A stretch of 20,892 bases of DNA from contig JAQGKC010000308.1 in assembly GCA_028290305.1 (NCBI GenBank), forward strand, positions 1 to 20,892. Direction: 5' to 3'. The position numbers and the translations under genes are program-made. The notes under the pieces were generated by a model. The model did not search any database. It saw only the letters and a list, made by a program, of their open reading frames with translations, and was not told the DNA's origin. The stretch's first letter is position 1. Every line of letters starts with the position of its first letter. Shown piece after piece: positions 15,393-20,892 of this stretch. This DNA comes from Bradyrhizobium sp. (lineage in GTDB: Bacteria; Pseudomonadota; Alphaproteobacteria; Rhizobiales; Xanthobacteraceae).

Positions 15393-15599
15393 ATGACCAA
15401 CGAAGATGAGCGCGAACTCGAATCCGAGCTCGCACGGCTGCAGCAAGAGCACCGCGATCTCGACGCGGCGATCGATGCCTTGCATCAATCTCCCGCGCCG
15501 GATTTGTTGCGGCTGCAACGGCTGAAGAAACGCAAGCTGCAGTTGCGGGACCGCATCGCCTTCATCGAAGACCAGATCACGCCGGATATCATCGCGTAG
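15393..15599 (+). CDS. DUF465 (YdcH-like) small protein, second copy
   Basis: A 68-residue protein starting MTNEDERELESELARLQQEHRDLDAAIDAL and ending LLRLQRLKKRKLQLRDRIAFIEDQ plus a short tail. The LQxLKKRKLxLRDxI block is the conserved core of DUF465. The frame is open far upstream (from 15114), but that part crosses the leader of the divergent DUF465 gene and looks non-coding, so the ATG at 15393 is chosen although its ribosome site is weak. The 235-bp gap to the other copy should hold both promoters. It differs clearly from its neighbour in sequence, so this is not a recent duplication. Confidence 0.8.
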   Translation: MTNEDERELESELARLQQEHRDLDAAIDALHQSPAPDLLRLQRLKKRKLQLRDRIAFIEDQITPDIIA

Positions 15600-15625
15600 T
15601 CTTTGTCATTCTCCGGCATTGAAAT

Positions 15626-16006
15626 TCACTCGCCGGCCGTCAACTCTCGCAGCACACCAGTGATCTGAACCGGGCTGTAGGGCTTCGGCAGAAACCGCCC
15701 GCCTTCGGGCAGATCGGTTTCCTCCACATCAGGGCGGCCGGAGGTTGCGACAATCTTGATCGGAGGCCAGCGGCCCCTGACGGCGCGAGCGAGTTTCAAT
15801 CCGTCCATGGAACCGGGCATCTGGATATCCGTAAAGACGACCATGATGTCCCGGCGGGCTTCCAGAACTTCGATCGCTTCGTCGGCATTGGCTGCTTCGA
15901 CCACCTCGAACCCAGCAGCGGCGATCATATCGGCCGCGTCCACTCGCAACAGAAACTCATCCTCGACGATCAGCACCACGGGTCTTTTGGCCTCGACAAG
16001 ACCCAT
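15626..16006 (-). CDS. Single-domain response regulator (CheY-like receiver)
   Basis: A 126-residue cytoplasmic receiver domain with no output domain. The acidic pocket is E15-D16-E17 (VLIVEDEFLL), the phosphoacceptor Asp is D60 in VVFTDIQMPGSMDGL, the Ser/Thr switch is T88-S89 (IVATSG), and the conserved Lys is K108 in FLPKPYSP. AGGAG lies about 8 nt before the ATG. It is divergent from a histidine kinase gene, with 125 bp between the starts, which makes that kinase the natural partner. Such stand-alone receivers either relay phosphate or bind a target protein. It converges with the second DUF465 gene, 26 bp apart. Confidence 0.9.
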   Translation of the reverse strand: MGLVEAKRPVVLIVEDEFLLRVDAADMIAAAGFEVVEAANADEAIEVLEARRDIMVVFTDIQMPGSMDGLKLARAVRGRWPPIKIVATSGRPDVEETDLPEGGRFLPKPYSPVQITGVLRELTAGE

Positions 16007-16131
16007 GGTCTCACTCCTGCGAATACCCGATAAGCTCCGGATTTTGTTTTAGTTCCAGCCTTACAGATTTCTCGACAGGCCATCATGCCTGCGCTAGCTT
16101 TTGTTTCGGGGGCTTCACCCGAAGGCTGATC
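16007..16131. promoter_or_regulatory. Shared upstream region of response regulator and histidine kinase
   Basis: 125 bp between divergent starts. It contains the ribosome sites of both genes (AGGAG for the regulator, GAAGG for the kinase) and an AT-richer centre near 16040-16070 (GATTTTGTTTTAG). No autoregulatory repeat is evident. Confidence 0.4.
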
Positions 16132-17304
16132 ATGGCAACCGATCTCAGCGCGGACCTCGCTGCCGTGCAGAGTATCTCAGCGGTTCCGCACATTCTTGAA
16201 GTGGTCTGCCGGTCGACCGGCATGGGTTTCGCCGCCGTGGCGCGCGTCACCGAGCAGCGGTGGGTTTGCTGCGCGGTGCGCGACGAAATCGAGTTCGGCC
16301 TGACTCCCGGCGGGGAACTTGAGGTCGAAACCACCATTTGCCATGAGATCCGGCAGAGCCATGAAGCCGTCGTCATCGACAATGTTGCCGAGGATGTCGC
16401 CTATTGCGGACATCACACTCCCGCGAAATACGGCTTTCAGAGCTACATCTCGATGCCGATCGTGCTGTCGGACGGAACGTTCTTCGGCACCTTGTGCGCG
16501 ATCGATCCTCGGCCGGCGCGTCTGAACACGCCGCAGACGATCGGCATGTTCAAGCTGTTCGCGGAACTGATTGCGACCCATCTCGAGGCGGTCGATCGGC
16601 TGGCCGCCAGCGAGGCCAGGTTGTTGAGCGAGCGCGAGACGTCGGAACTGCGTGAGCAGTTCATCGCCGTACTCGGCCACGATCTCCGCAACCCGCTCGC
16701 CTCCATCGCCGCCGGCACGAAAATGCTCACGAAAGGGAACTCGAAGGAAGATGCCGATGAGATTCTCGGATTGATGCAGAAGAGCGTCGCGCGGATGTCA
16801 GCCCTGATCGACAACGTACTGGACTTCGCGCGCGGCCGGTTGGGCAGCGGACTGGCATTGAAACGCTCCATGCAATCCCTGGAGCCGGTTCTGAATCAGG
16901 TCATCGCAGAGCTTCGCGCCATCTCTCCCGAGAGCGGGATCGAAACAATTTTCAATTTGACACGGCCGGTCGATTGCGACGGCGGGCGCATCGCGCAACT
17001 ATTTTCCAATCTGCTCGGTAATTCGGTCACCCACGGCACGGCCGCAAGACCGATCCGCGTACGTGCGACGACGCAAGGCGGCGAATTCGAACTGTCGGTC
17101 GCAAATTCCGGCGAACCGATTCCGTGCGAAGCGATGGACCGGCTGTTTCAGCCGTTCTACCGGGTATCCGCGCAGAACTCCCAGCAAGGCCTGGGGCTGG
17201 GGCTATACATCGCCTCGGAGATCGCACGCGCCCATAGCGGAACCATCGACGTGACGTCATCGCCGGACGAGACGCGATTCACGTTCCGGATGCCGCTTCG
17301 GTGA
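16132..17304 (+). CDS. GAF-domain sensor histidine kinase (soluble)
   Basis: A 390-residue kinase with no membrane segment, so it should sense a cytoplasmic signal. The GAF domain is at about residues 15-155 (CRSTGMGFAAVARVTEQRW, YISMPIVLSDGTFFGTLCAID). A short helix leads to the HisKA dimerisation domain, with H183 in the H-box VLGHDLRNPLASI. The ATPase domain has the N-box at about 289-301 (QLFSNLLGNSVTHG), ANSGEPIP as the G1-type element and a glycine lid QGLGLGLYIASEIARAHSG at 352-370. GAAGG precedes the ATG. Two Cys (C46, C47) next to each other and others in the GAF domain are visible, but no phytochrome-type chromophore pattern is evident. The divergent receiver gene is the likely partner. 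Confidence 0.9.
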   Translation: MATDLSADLAAVQSISAVPHILEVVCRSTGMGFAAVARVTEQRWVCCAVRDEIEFGLTPGGELEVETTICHEIRQSHEAVVIDNVAEDVAYCGHHTPAKYGFQSYISMPIVLSDGTFFGTLCAIDPRPARLNTPQTIGMFKLFAELIATHLEAVDRLAASEARLLSERETSELREQFIAVLGHDLRNPLASIAAGTKMLTKGNSKEDADEILGLMQKSVARMSALIDNVLDFARGRLGSGLALKRSMQSLEPVLNQVIAELRAISPESGIETIFNLTRPVDCDGGRIAQLFSNLLGNSVTHGTAARPIRVRATTQGGEFELSVANSGEPIPCEAMDRLFQPFYRVSAQNSQQGLGLGLYIASEIARAHSGTIDVTSSPDETRFTFRMPLR

Positions 17305-17437
17305 AATCCAGATCGGCGCGCTGCGGGTGCCGGTGGACCAGTGGAAAAGACAATTCGGGGCCGTTAGCTCCCCCTTGACTCCAAGAGAACAAAATAGGAA
17401 CATCACTCCCGCCTCCTCCAGCCATCGGGAACTCGCC

Positions 17438-17650
17438 ATGTCCGAACCTTCTGCACTGTCCGACGTCAGCCGTTACGAGCAGGCCTGCGACCAGGCGATC
17501 GCGATGTGCGACGGAAACCTGCGCAGCACCATCAAGGCGCTGATCATGGCCAACGAATATCTGGAAGCGGAGCTGCGGGATTTGCAGGCAGCGGCTTCGA
17601 ACGGCGGCGCATCGGTAAAATTGCCGCGAGCGAAAAGCGACGCCGCCTGA
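17438..17650 (+). CDS. Small conserved hypothetical protein
   Basis: A 70-residue protein, MSEPSALSDVSRYEQACDQA, then AMCDGNLRSTIKALIMANEYLEAELRDLQ and a basic, low-complexity tail. It is mostly helical by inspection with a probable coiled segment at about 28-53. I recall similar short proteins (RYEQACDQAIAxCxGDxR..IKALIxANxFLE) in Bradyrhizobium but know no function. The ATG at 17438 is preferred to an in-frame ATG at 17327, which would add 37 residues without a recognisable pattern. It is 133 bp after the kinase and 22 bp before the next small gene, so the pair is probably cotranscribed. Confidence 0.7.
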   Translation: MSEPSALSDVSRYEQACDQAIAMCDGNLRSTIKALIMANEYLEAELRDLQAAASNGGASVKLPRAKSDAA

Positions 17651-17672
17651 TCGATCGAACGGGAGCGACACC

Positions 17673-17924
17673 ATGGCCGATGTCACCTATTACGTCGCAC
17701 TGCCATTCCTGCAGGACGACACCGGTTCGCCGGTCGCAGGTAGCGCGGAAGAATGCCAGAGTTCGTCGGGGGCGTTGCGACGCGCGGAAGTCTTGGCAAA
17801 GGCCGCCGGCAGCATCGGCGCGGTCGCTTTCAGCCGCACCGGCGATCCCATGATCGGCGAATTCGGCGACGCTCAATTGCTGAAAAAATTTGGCAACGTG
17901 CCGGATGATCTGAGCGGGCTGTAA
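17673..17924 (+). CDS. Small conserved hypothetical protein (MADVTYYVALPF type)
   Basis: An 83-residue protein that begins MADVTYYVALPFLQDDTG, passes through ALRRAEVLAKAAGSIGAVAFSRTGDP and ends FGDAQLLKKFGNVPDDLSGL. A CGGGAG site lies about 8 nt before the ATG. No signal peptide or membrane helix. The AVAFSRTGDP(x)xGEFxDAxxxKKFG pattern is one I remember from uncharacterised rhizobial proteins; the fold looks alpha/beta. It follows the 70-residue gene by 22 bp. The stop codon abuts a palindromic repeat. Confidence 0.72.
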   Translation: MADVTYYVALPFLQDDTGSPVAGSAEECQSSSGALRRAEVLAKAAGSIGAVAFSRTGDPMIGEFGDAQLLKKFGNVPDDLSGL

Positions 17925-17969
17925 CGCGTATTCCGCAAAAGGGAACCGGTTTTGCGATTAGAATACGCG
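17925..17969. repeat. CGCGTATTC-type palindromic repeat
   Basis: CGCGTATTC (17925-17933) is the exact complement of GAATACGCG (17961-17969), with GGGAACCGGTTTT in the centre. It starts right after the TAA stop. Its reverse complement holds the same AAAACCGGTTCCC core as the element at 20476-20524, but the arms are unrelated. Confidence 0.8.
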
Positions 17970-17991
17970 CAGGATTAGAACTCGCCTCGCA

Positions 17992-18687
17992 TCACGTTTC
18001 ATGCCGCCTTTGCGCCTTGCGCACATACATCGCGCTGTCGGCCTCCTCCAGCGCTCGGCCTGCTTCCGCGTGGGGACCGAGAACAGCGACCCCGGCGGAC
18101 GCGCCCGCCGTGATGGTGCGGCCGCGAAACACGAAGGTGAGCCGGTCGATGGCTTCTTCCAGCGACGCCGCCTTGGCATGGGCGTCGGTCTCGCTGAGAT
18201 TCCACAACAGGAGCGCGAACTCGTCGCCGCCCAGCCGGCCGATCACGTCTGATGAACGCACGTGACGCAACAGCTCAGCCACAATGGCCTTCAGCACCTG
18301 ATCGCCGGCCGCGTGTCCAAAAGCGTCGTTGATCGGCTTCAGGCGATCGACGTCCAATACAACCAGCGCGCCGCTCGCTTGATAGCGTTTGATGTAGGCG
18401 ATCGAGCGGTGTAACTCGCGCTCAAAACCGCGCCGGTTGGGAATATCCAGCAGGAAATCGGTATCGGCGTGAGCCTGCAGTTCATCGACTCGCTTAAGCG
18501 CCGCCGCCAATTGGGTCCTGAGCCGGCGAATTGTCGTTTTGGCGTCGTTAGGTACCGGCGGCCGGGACGAAGACGCCGGCAGGTCGTTCACCCTTCTTCC
18601 GCGCTGCTGGGCAACTTTGTGCTCCGCGACGCCGCTTTTGCGGCGTTTCGTAAGCCTTGAGGCGGTTGCCCTGGTTTTCTTCTTCAT
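17992..18687 (-). CDS. Diguanylate cyclase (GGDEF), soluble
   Basis: A 231-residue cytoplasmic protein predicted to make c-di-GMP from two GTP. The start at 18687 has AAGGA upstream; the longer open frame overlaps the purE leader and is not used. Residues 1-35 are very basic (MKKKTRATASRLTKRRKSG, QQRGRR). A coiled segment at about 50-73 leads into the GGDEF domain: DTDFLLDIPNRRGFE at 75-89, VVLDVDRLKPINDAFGH at 109-125, the inhibitory site RSSD at 144-147, intact GGDEF at 153-157 (RLGGDEFALLL) and a final DSAMYVRKAQRR. The D-F-L-L-D-I-P-N-R start differs a little from the usual DxLTGLPNR. It has no sensory domain. It is divergent from purE. Confidence 0.9.
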   Translation of the reverse strand: MKKKTRATASRLTKRRKSGVAEHKVAQQRGRRVNDLPASSSRPPVPNDAKTTIRRLRTQLAAALKRVDELQAHADTDFLLDIPNRRGFERELHRSIAYIKRYQASGALVVLDVDRLKPINDAFGHAAGDQVLKAIVAELLRHVRSSDVIGRLGGDEFALLLWNLSETDAHAKAASLEEAIDRLTFVFRGRTITAGASAGVAVLGPHAEAGRALEEADSAMYVRKAQRRHET

Positions 18688-18821
18688 GAACGTCCTTGAG
18701 GCTTGCCGGAATTCACCAAGACAGGATAGTCCATTCCGGACCCCTTGCCACGCCTTGCCGAACCATGGGCCGATCCTATAATCCGCCCTATGTTTTTGGA
18801 TTCCCGAAAAGAATTGACCGC
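18688..18821. promoter_or_regulatory. Shared upstream region of diguanylate cyclase and purE
   Basis: 134 bp between divergent starts. The plus strand has an in-frame ATG at 18696 and another at 18765, so purE could begin earlier, but the residues in between look non-conserved. A short AT-rich stretch (TATAATCC near 18776-18783) resembles a -10 element for purE; TTGCCA at about 18747-18752 could be its -35, with a rather long spacer. Confidence 0.35.
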
Positions 18822-19310
18822 ATGACCGCCCCAATCGCCATCATCATGGGAAGCCAGTCGGACTGGGACACCATGCGCCATGCCGCCGAAACCCTGACCG
18901 CGCTCGGGATCAGCAGCGAAAAACACATCGTCTCCGCGCACCGCACCCCGGACCGGCTGTTCGCCTTTGCCAAGGGCGCCAAGGCGGTTGGCTTCAAGAT
19001 CATTATCGCCGGCGCTGGCGGCGCGGCGCATCTGCCTGGGATGACCGCGTCGCTCACGGAACTTCCGGTATTCGGCGTTCCCATCGAATCGAAGGCGTTG
19101 TCCGGTGTCGATTCGCTCTATTCCATTGTCCAGATGCCCGCCGGGGTCCCGGTCGGAACGCTGGCGATCGGCAAGCCCGGCGCCATCAACGCCGCGCTGC
19201 TTGCGGCAAGCGTGCTCGCGCTCAACGACCCGGCGCTATCCGACAGGCTTGTAGCCTGGCGCAAGCAGCAGACCGAGGCGGTAGGCGAGCGCCCGGAGGG
19301 ATCTGCGTGA
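18822..19310 (+). CDS. purE: N5-carboxyaminoimidazole ribonucleotide mutase (PurE class I)
   Basis: A 162-residue cytoplasmic enzyme of purine synthesis, converting N5-CAIR to [14 protein letters not shown] at 9-18 holds the family's S-x-SDW phosphate/substrate loop; SAHRTPDRL at 38-46 holds the catalytic His region (H40); [14 protein letters not shown] at 63-76 is the glycine-rich loop; [25 protein letters not shown] covers about 93-117. The size matches bacterial class I PurE, which works with PurK. The ATG at 18822 gives the standard N-terminus. Its end overlaps purK by GTGA. Confidence 0.95.
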   Translation: MTAPIAIIMGSQSDWDTMRHAAETLTALGISSEKHIVSAHRTPDRLFAFAKGAKAVGFKIIIAGAGGAAHLPGMTASLTELPVFGVPIESKALSGVDSLYSIVQMPAGVPVGTLAIGKPGAINAALLAASVLALNDPALSDRLVAWRKQQTEAVGERPEGSA

Positions 19311-20416
19311 CTACGAAAAATCAGGTGAAGCTGAAGCCCGGCGACACCATCGGAATTCTCGGCGGCGGACAGTTGGGCCGGATGCTGGCGATGGCGGCAT
19401 CGCGGTTGGGCTTGCGATGCCAGGTGTTTTCACCGGACCCGGATTCGCCGGCGTTCGATGTCGTGCTGAATGCGACGTGCGCGGAATATGCCGATGTCGA
19501 GGCGCTGGAATTGTTCGCCAACGACGTCGATGTCATCACCTACGAATTCGAGAACGTGCCGGCGGCCTCCGCGATGATCCTGGCGGCACGGCGTCCGGTG
19601 CTGCCGAACCGGAAAATTCTGGAAACCACCCAGGATCGCCTCGCCGAAAAGGATTTCGTCAGGCAGTTGGGTATCGGTACCGCCGACTACGCCGACGTGT
19701 CGTCGGCAGCGGCGCTGCGGGCAGCGATCACGAAAATCGGCCTCCCCGCCGTGATCAAGACCCGCCGCTTCGGCTATGACGGCAAGGGCCAGGCGATCAT
19801 CCGCGAAGGCGACGACCCCGACCGGATCTGGGAGGACCTCGCCACCAAATCCGCGATCCTCGAGGCCTTCATTCCCTTTGAGCGCGAAATCTCGGTGATC
19901 GCCGCGCGCGGCGCCGAAGGCCAGGTCGAATGCTTCGACGTCACCGAAAACGAGCACAGCGATCACATTCTGAAAACCTCGCGCGCGCCGGCTGCGATCT
20001 CCGATGCGCTGGCGGCGCAGGCGCGCGGCATCGCGGAGAGCATCGCGAACGCCTTGAATTATGTAGGCGTGCTCGCAGTCGAGTTGTTCGTGGTGCAAGG
20101 CGATGGCGGGCCGAAGATCCTGGTCAACGAGATTGCGCCGCGGGTGCACAATTCAGGGCACTGGACGCTGGACGGCGCGTCGATCTCGCAGTTCGAGCAG
20201 CACATCCGCGCCATTGCCGGCTGGCCGCTCGGCAAACCGGTCCGTCATGGACCCGTCACCATGACCAATTTGATCGGCGACGAAATCAACAGCTATGAAC
20301 AATGGCTGACCGTCCCGGGCGCGACCGTTCACCTTTACGGCAAGGGTCAGCCGCGGCCGGGCCGCAAGATGGGGCATGTGACGGAGGTCGCGGCGGTGCC
20401 GCCAAAAACCGCCTGA
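19307..20416 (+). CDS. purK: N5-carboxyaminoimidazole ribonucleotide synthase (PurK)
   Basis: A 369-residue ATP-grasp enzyme making N5-CAIR from AIR, bicarbonate and ATP for PurE. The N-terminal domain has [21 protein letters not shown] (about 15-35) and ITYEFENVP. The ATP-grasp part has the QDRLAEKDF helix, [16 protein letters not shown], the acidic [14 protein letters not shown] segment, ELFV and [14 protein letters not shown], followed by [19 protein letters not shown] at 19307 overlaps the purE stop and has GGAGGG upstream, so the two genes are translationally coupled. A strong hairpin begins 10 nt after the stop. Confidence 0.95.
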   Translation: MTTKNQVKLKPGDTIGILGGGQLGRMLAMAASRLGLRCQVFSPDPDSPAFDVVLNATCAEYADVEALELFANDVDVITYEFENVPAASAMILAARRPVLPNRKILETTQDRLAEKDFVRQLGIGTADYADVSSAAALRAAITKIGLPAVIKTRRFGYDGKGQAIIREGDDPDRIWEDLATKSAILEAFIPFEREISVIAARGAEGQVECFDVTENEHSDHILKTSRAPAAISDALAAQARGIAESIANALNYVGVLAVELFVVQGDGGPKILVNEIAPRVHNSGHWTLDGASISQFEQHIRAIAGWPLGKPVRHGPVTMTNLIGDEINSYEQWLTVPGATVHLYGKGQPRPGRKMGHVTEVAAVPPKTA

Positions 20417-20425
20417 TCGGGACTA

Positions 20426-20461
20426 GATCATGGTCCGATTGGATGGAATCGGACCATGATC
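20426..20461 (+). terminator. Perfect 15-bp hairpin after purK
   Basis: GATCATGGTCCGATT (20426-20440) and AATCGGACCATGATC (20447-20461) are exact complements with a 6-nt loop (GGATGG). TCATCTCTTTGTTT follows, a partial T-rich tract. It is well placed to end the purEK transcript, though it is also the first half of a dispersed composite repeat. Confidence 0.6.
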
Positions 20462-20475
20462 TCATCTCTTTGTTT

Positions 20476-20524
20476 GAGCATGATCTTTTCGGAAAACCGG
20501 TTCCCACTTTTCCGGATCATGCTC
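20476..20524. repeat. GCATGATC-type palindromic repeat (copy 2)
   Basis: GAGCATGATC (20476-20485) pairs with GATCATGCTC (20515-20524); GGAAAACCGG and CACTTTTCCGG lie within, giving a second pairing of the CGGAAAA/TTTTCCG kind. It is a better-preserved copy of the element at 3368-3416, in the same order after a palindrome and a TCATCT...TTTGTTT spacer. Confidence 0.85.
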
Positions 20525-20690
20525 TAAAAGCCTGATTTAGCGACGCCCGAGTCTGCACAATTGTATTACCAACAGTGGACATTGCCGCCTTTGTCTGATA
20601 CATCCGCGCGCTCAGGGTTAAGGGCTAGGCTTTTTGTCGGCCCTTTGCTTTATCAGAATTCCAATCCGATCAATGGAAAGAGGATGCCGC
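20525..20690 (+). promoter_or_regulatory. Leader region of rpsU
   Basis: 166 bp between the repeat and rpsU. AAGGGC (20620-20625) and GCCCTT (20640-20645) could form a small hairpin around CTTTTT, and a ribosome site GGAAAGAGGA is present at about 20675-20684. The promoter is probably within 20540-20610, but no boxes are certain. Confidence 0.35.
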
Positions 20691-20892
20691 GTGCAGGTTC
20701 TCGTTCGCGATAACAATGTCGACCAAGCCCTCAAGGCGCTGAAGAAGAAGATGCAGCGCGAGGGTATTTTCCGCGAGATGAAGCTCCGCGGCCATTATGA
20801 AAAGCCCTCCGAGAAGAAGGCCCGTGAAAAGGCCGAAGCCGTGCGCCGCGCGCGCAAGCTCGCCCGTAAGAAGCTGCAGCGCGAAGGCCTGC
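20691..20892 (+). CDS. rpsU: Small ribosomal subunit protein bS21 (partial)
   Basis: The frame starts with GTG at 20691 behind AAAGAGGA and reads [20 protein letters not shown], then [23 protein letters not shown] and a run of basic residues ([16 protein letters not shown]) to the window end. This is the standard bS21 sequence: a short, very basic protein of the 30S platform near the anti-Shine-Dalgarno end of 16S rRNA. 67 codons are present; the C-terminal end lies beyond the window. An ATG at 20683 is in another frame and is not used. Confidence 0.95.
   Translation, partial: MQVLVRDNNVDQALKALKKKMQREGIFREMKLRGHYEKPSEKKAREKAEAVRRARKLARKKLQREGL

Noticed and set aside
1..20892. CRISPR array, tRNA or rRNA gene, transposase, prophage or defence island
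   Set aside because: No regularly spaced direct repeats, no tRNA-like cloverleaf or rRNA segment, and no transposase, integrase or nuclease motif was seen; the repeats here are dispersed palindromes only.

Overview
The window reads as a chromosomal segment of an alphaproteobacterium of the Bradyrhizobium / Rhodopseudomonas type (Nitrobacteraceae). The evidence is high coding GC, GTG/ATG starts with overlapping ATGA junctions, the purE-purK order, DUF465 small proteins, and several intergenic palindromic repeats that I recall as abundant in Bradyrhizobium. No single gene proves the genus, and most genes are ordinary.

Layout. Bases 1-116 hold the first 38 codons of a minus-strand membrane sensor or chemoreceptor that runs off the edge. 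Bases 117-1916 have no intact gene. They carry the decayed C-terminus of an ABC_sub_bind-family protein (367-611), degenerate sequence, a strongly structured repeat block (about 1140-1700) and a classic palindrome (1714-1796). A plus-strand carbohydrate-type ABC importer follows (binding protein 1917, permeases 3470 and 4345), with a composite palindromic repeat between the binding-protein gene and the permeases. Converging on it is a minus-strand potGHI-like importer (8214 to 5316). Next, all on the minus strand, are an exported DUF1080 protein, a GlpD-like dehydrogenase and an 895-residue PAS/GGDEF/EAL protein. A plus-strand FAD oxidoreductase of the L-2-hydroxyglutarate oxidase type follows at 13697.

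From 14972 to 17924 lie two divergent DUF465 genes, a single-domain response regulator divergent from a GAF histidine kinase, and two small conserved hypothetical genes. A diguanylate cyclase (minus) is divergent from purE-purK (plus), and the window ends inside rpsU.

How they fit. There are two incomplete transporters: one has no ATPase here, the other no binding protein. There is a probable two-component pair and two c-di-GMP genes. PurK and PurE act in successive steps of purine synthesis. I did not find a clearly new defence or mobile system. The least explained features are the nested inverted repeat at 1517-1673, the intergenic palindromes that share a core but have different arms, and the small-protein pair after the kinase.
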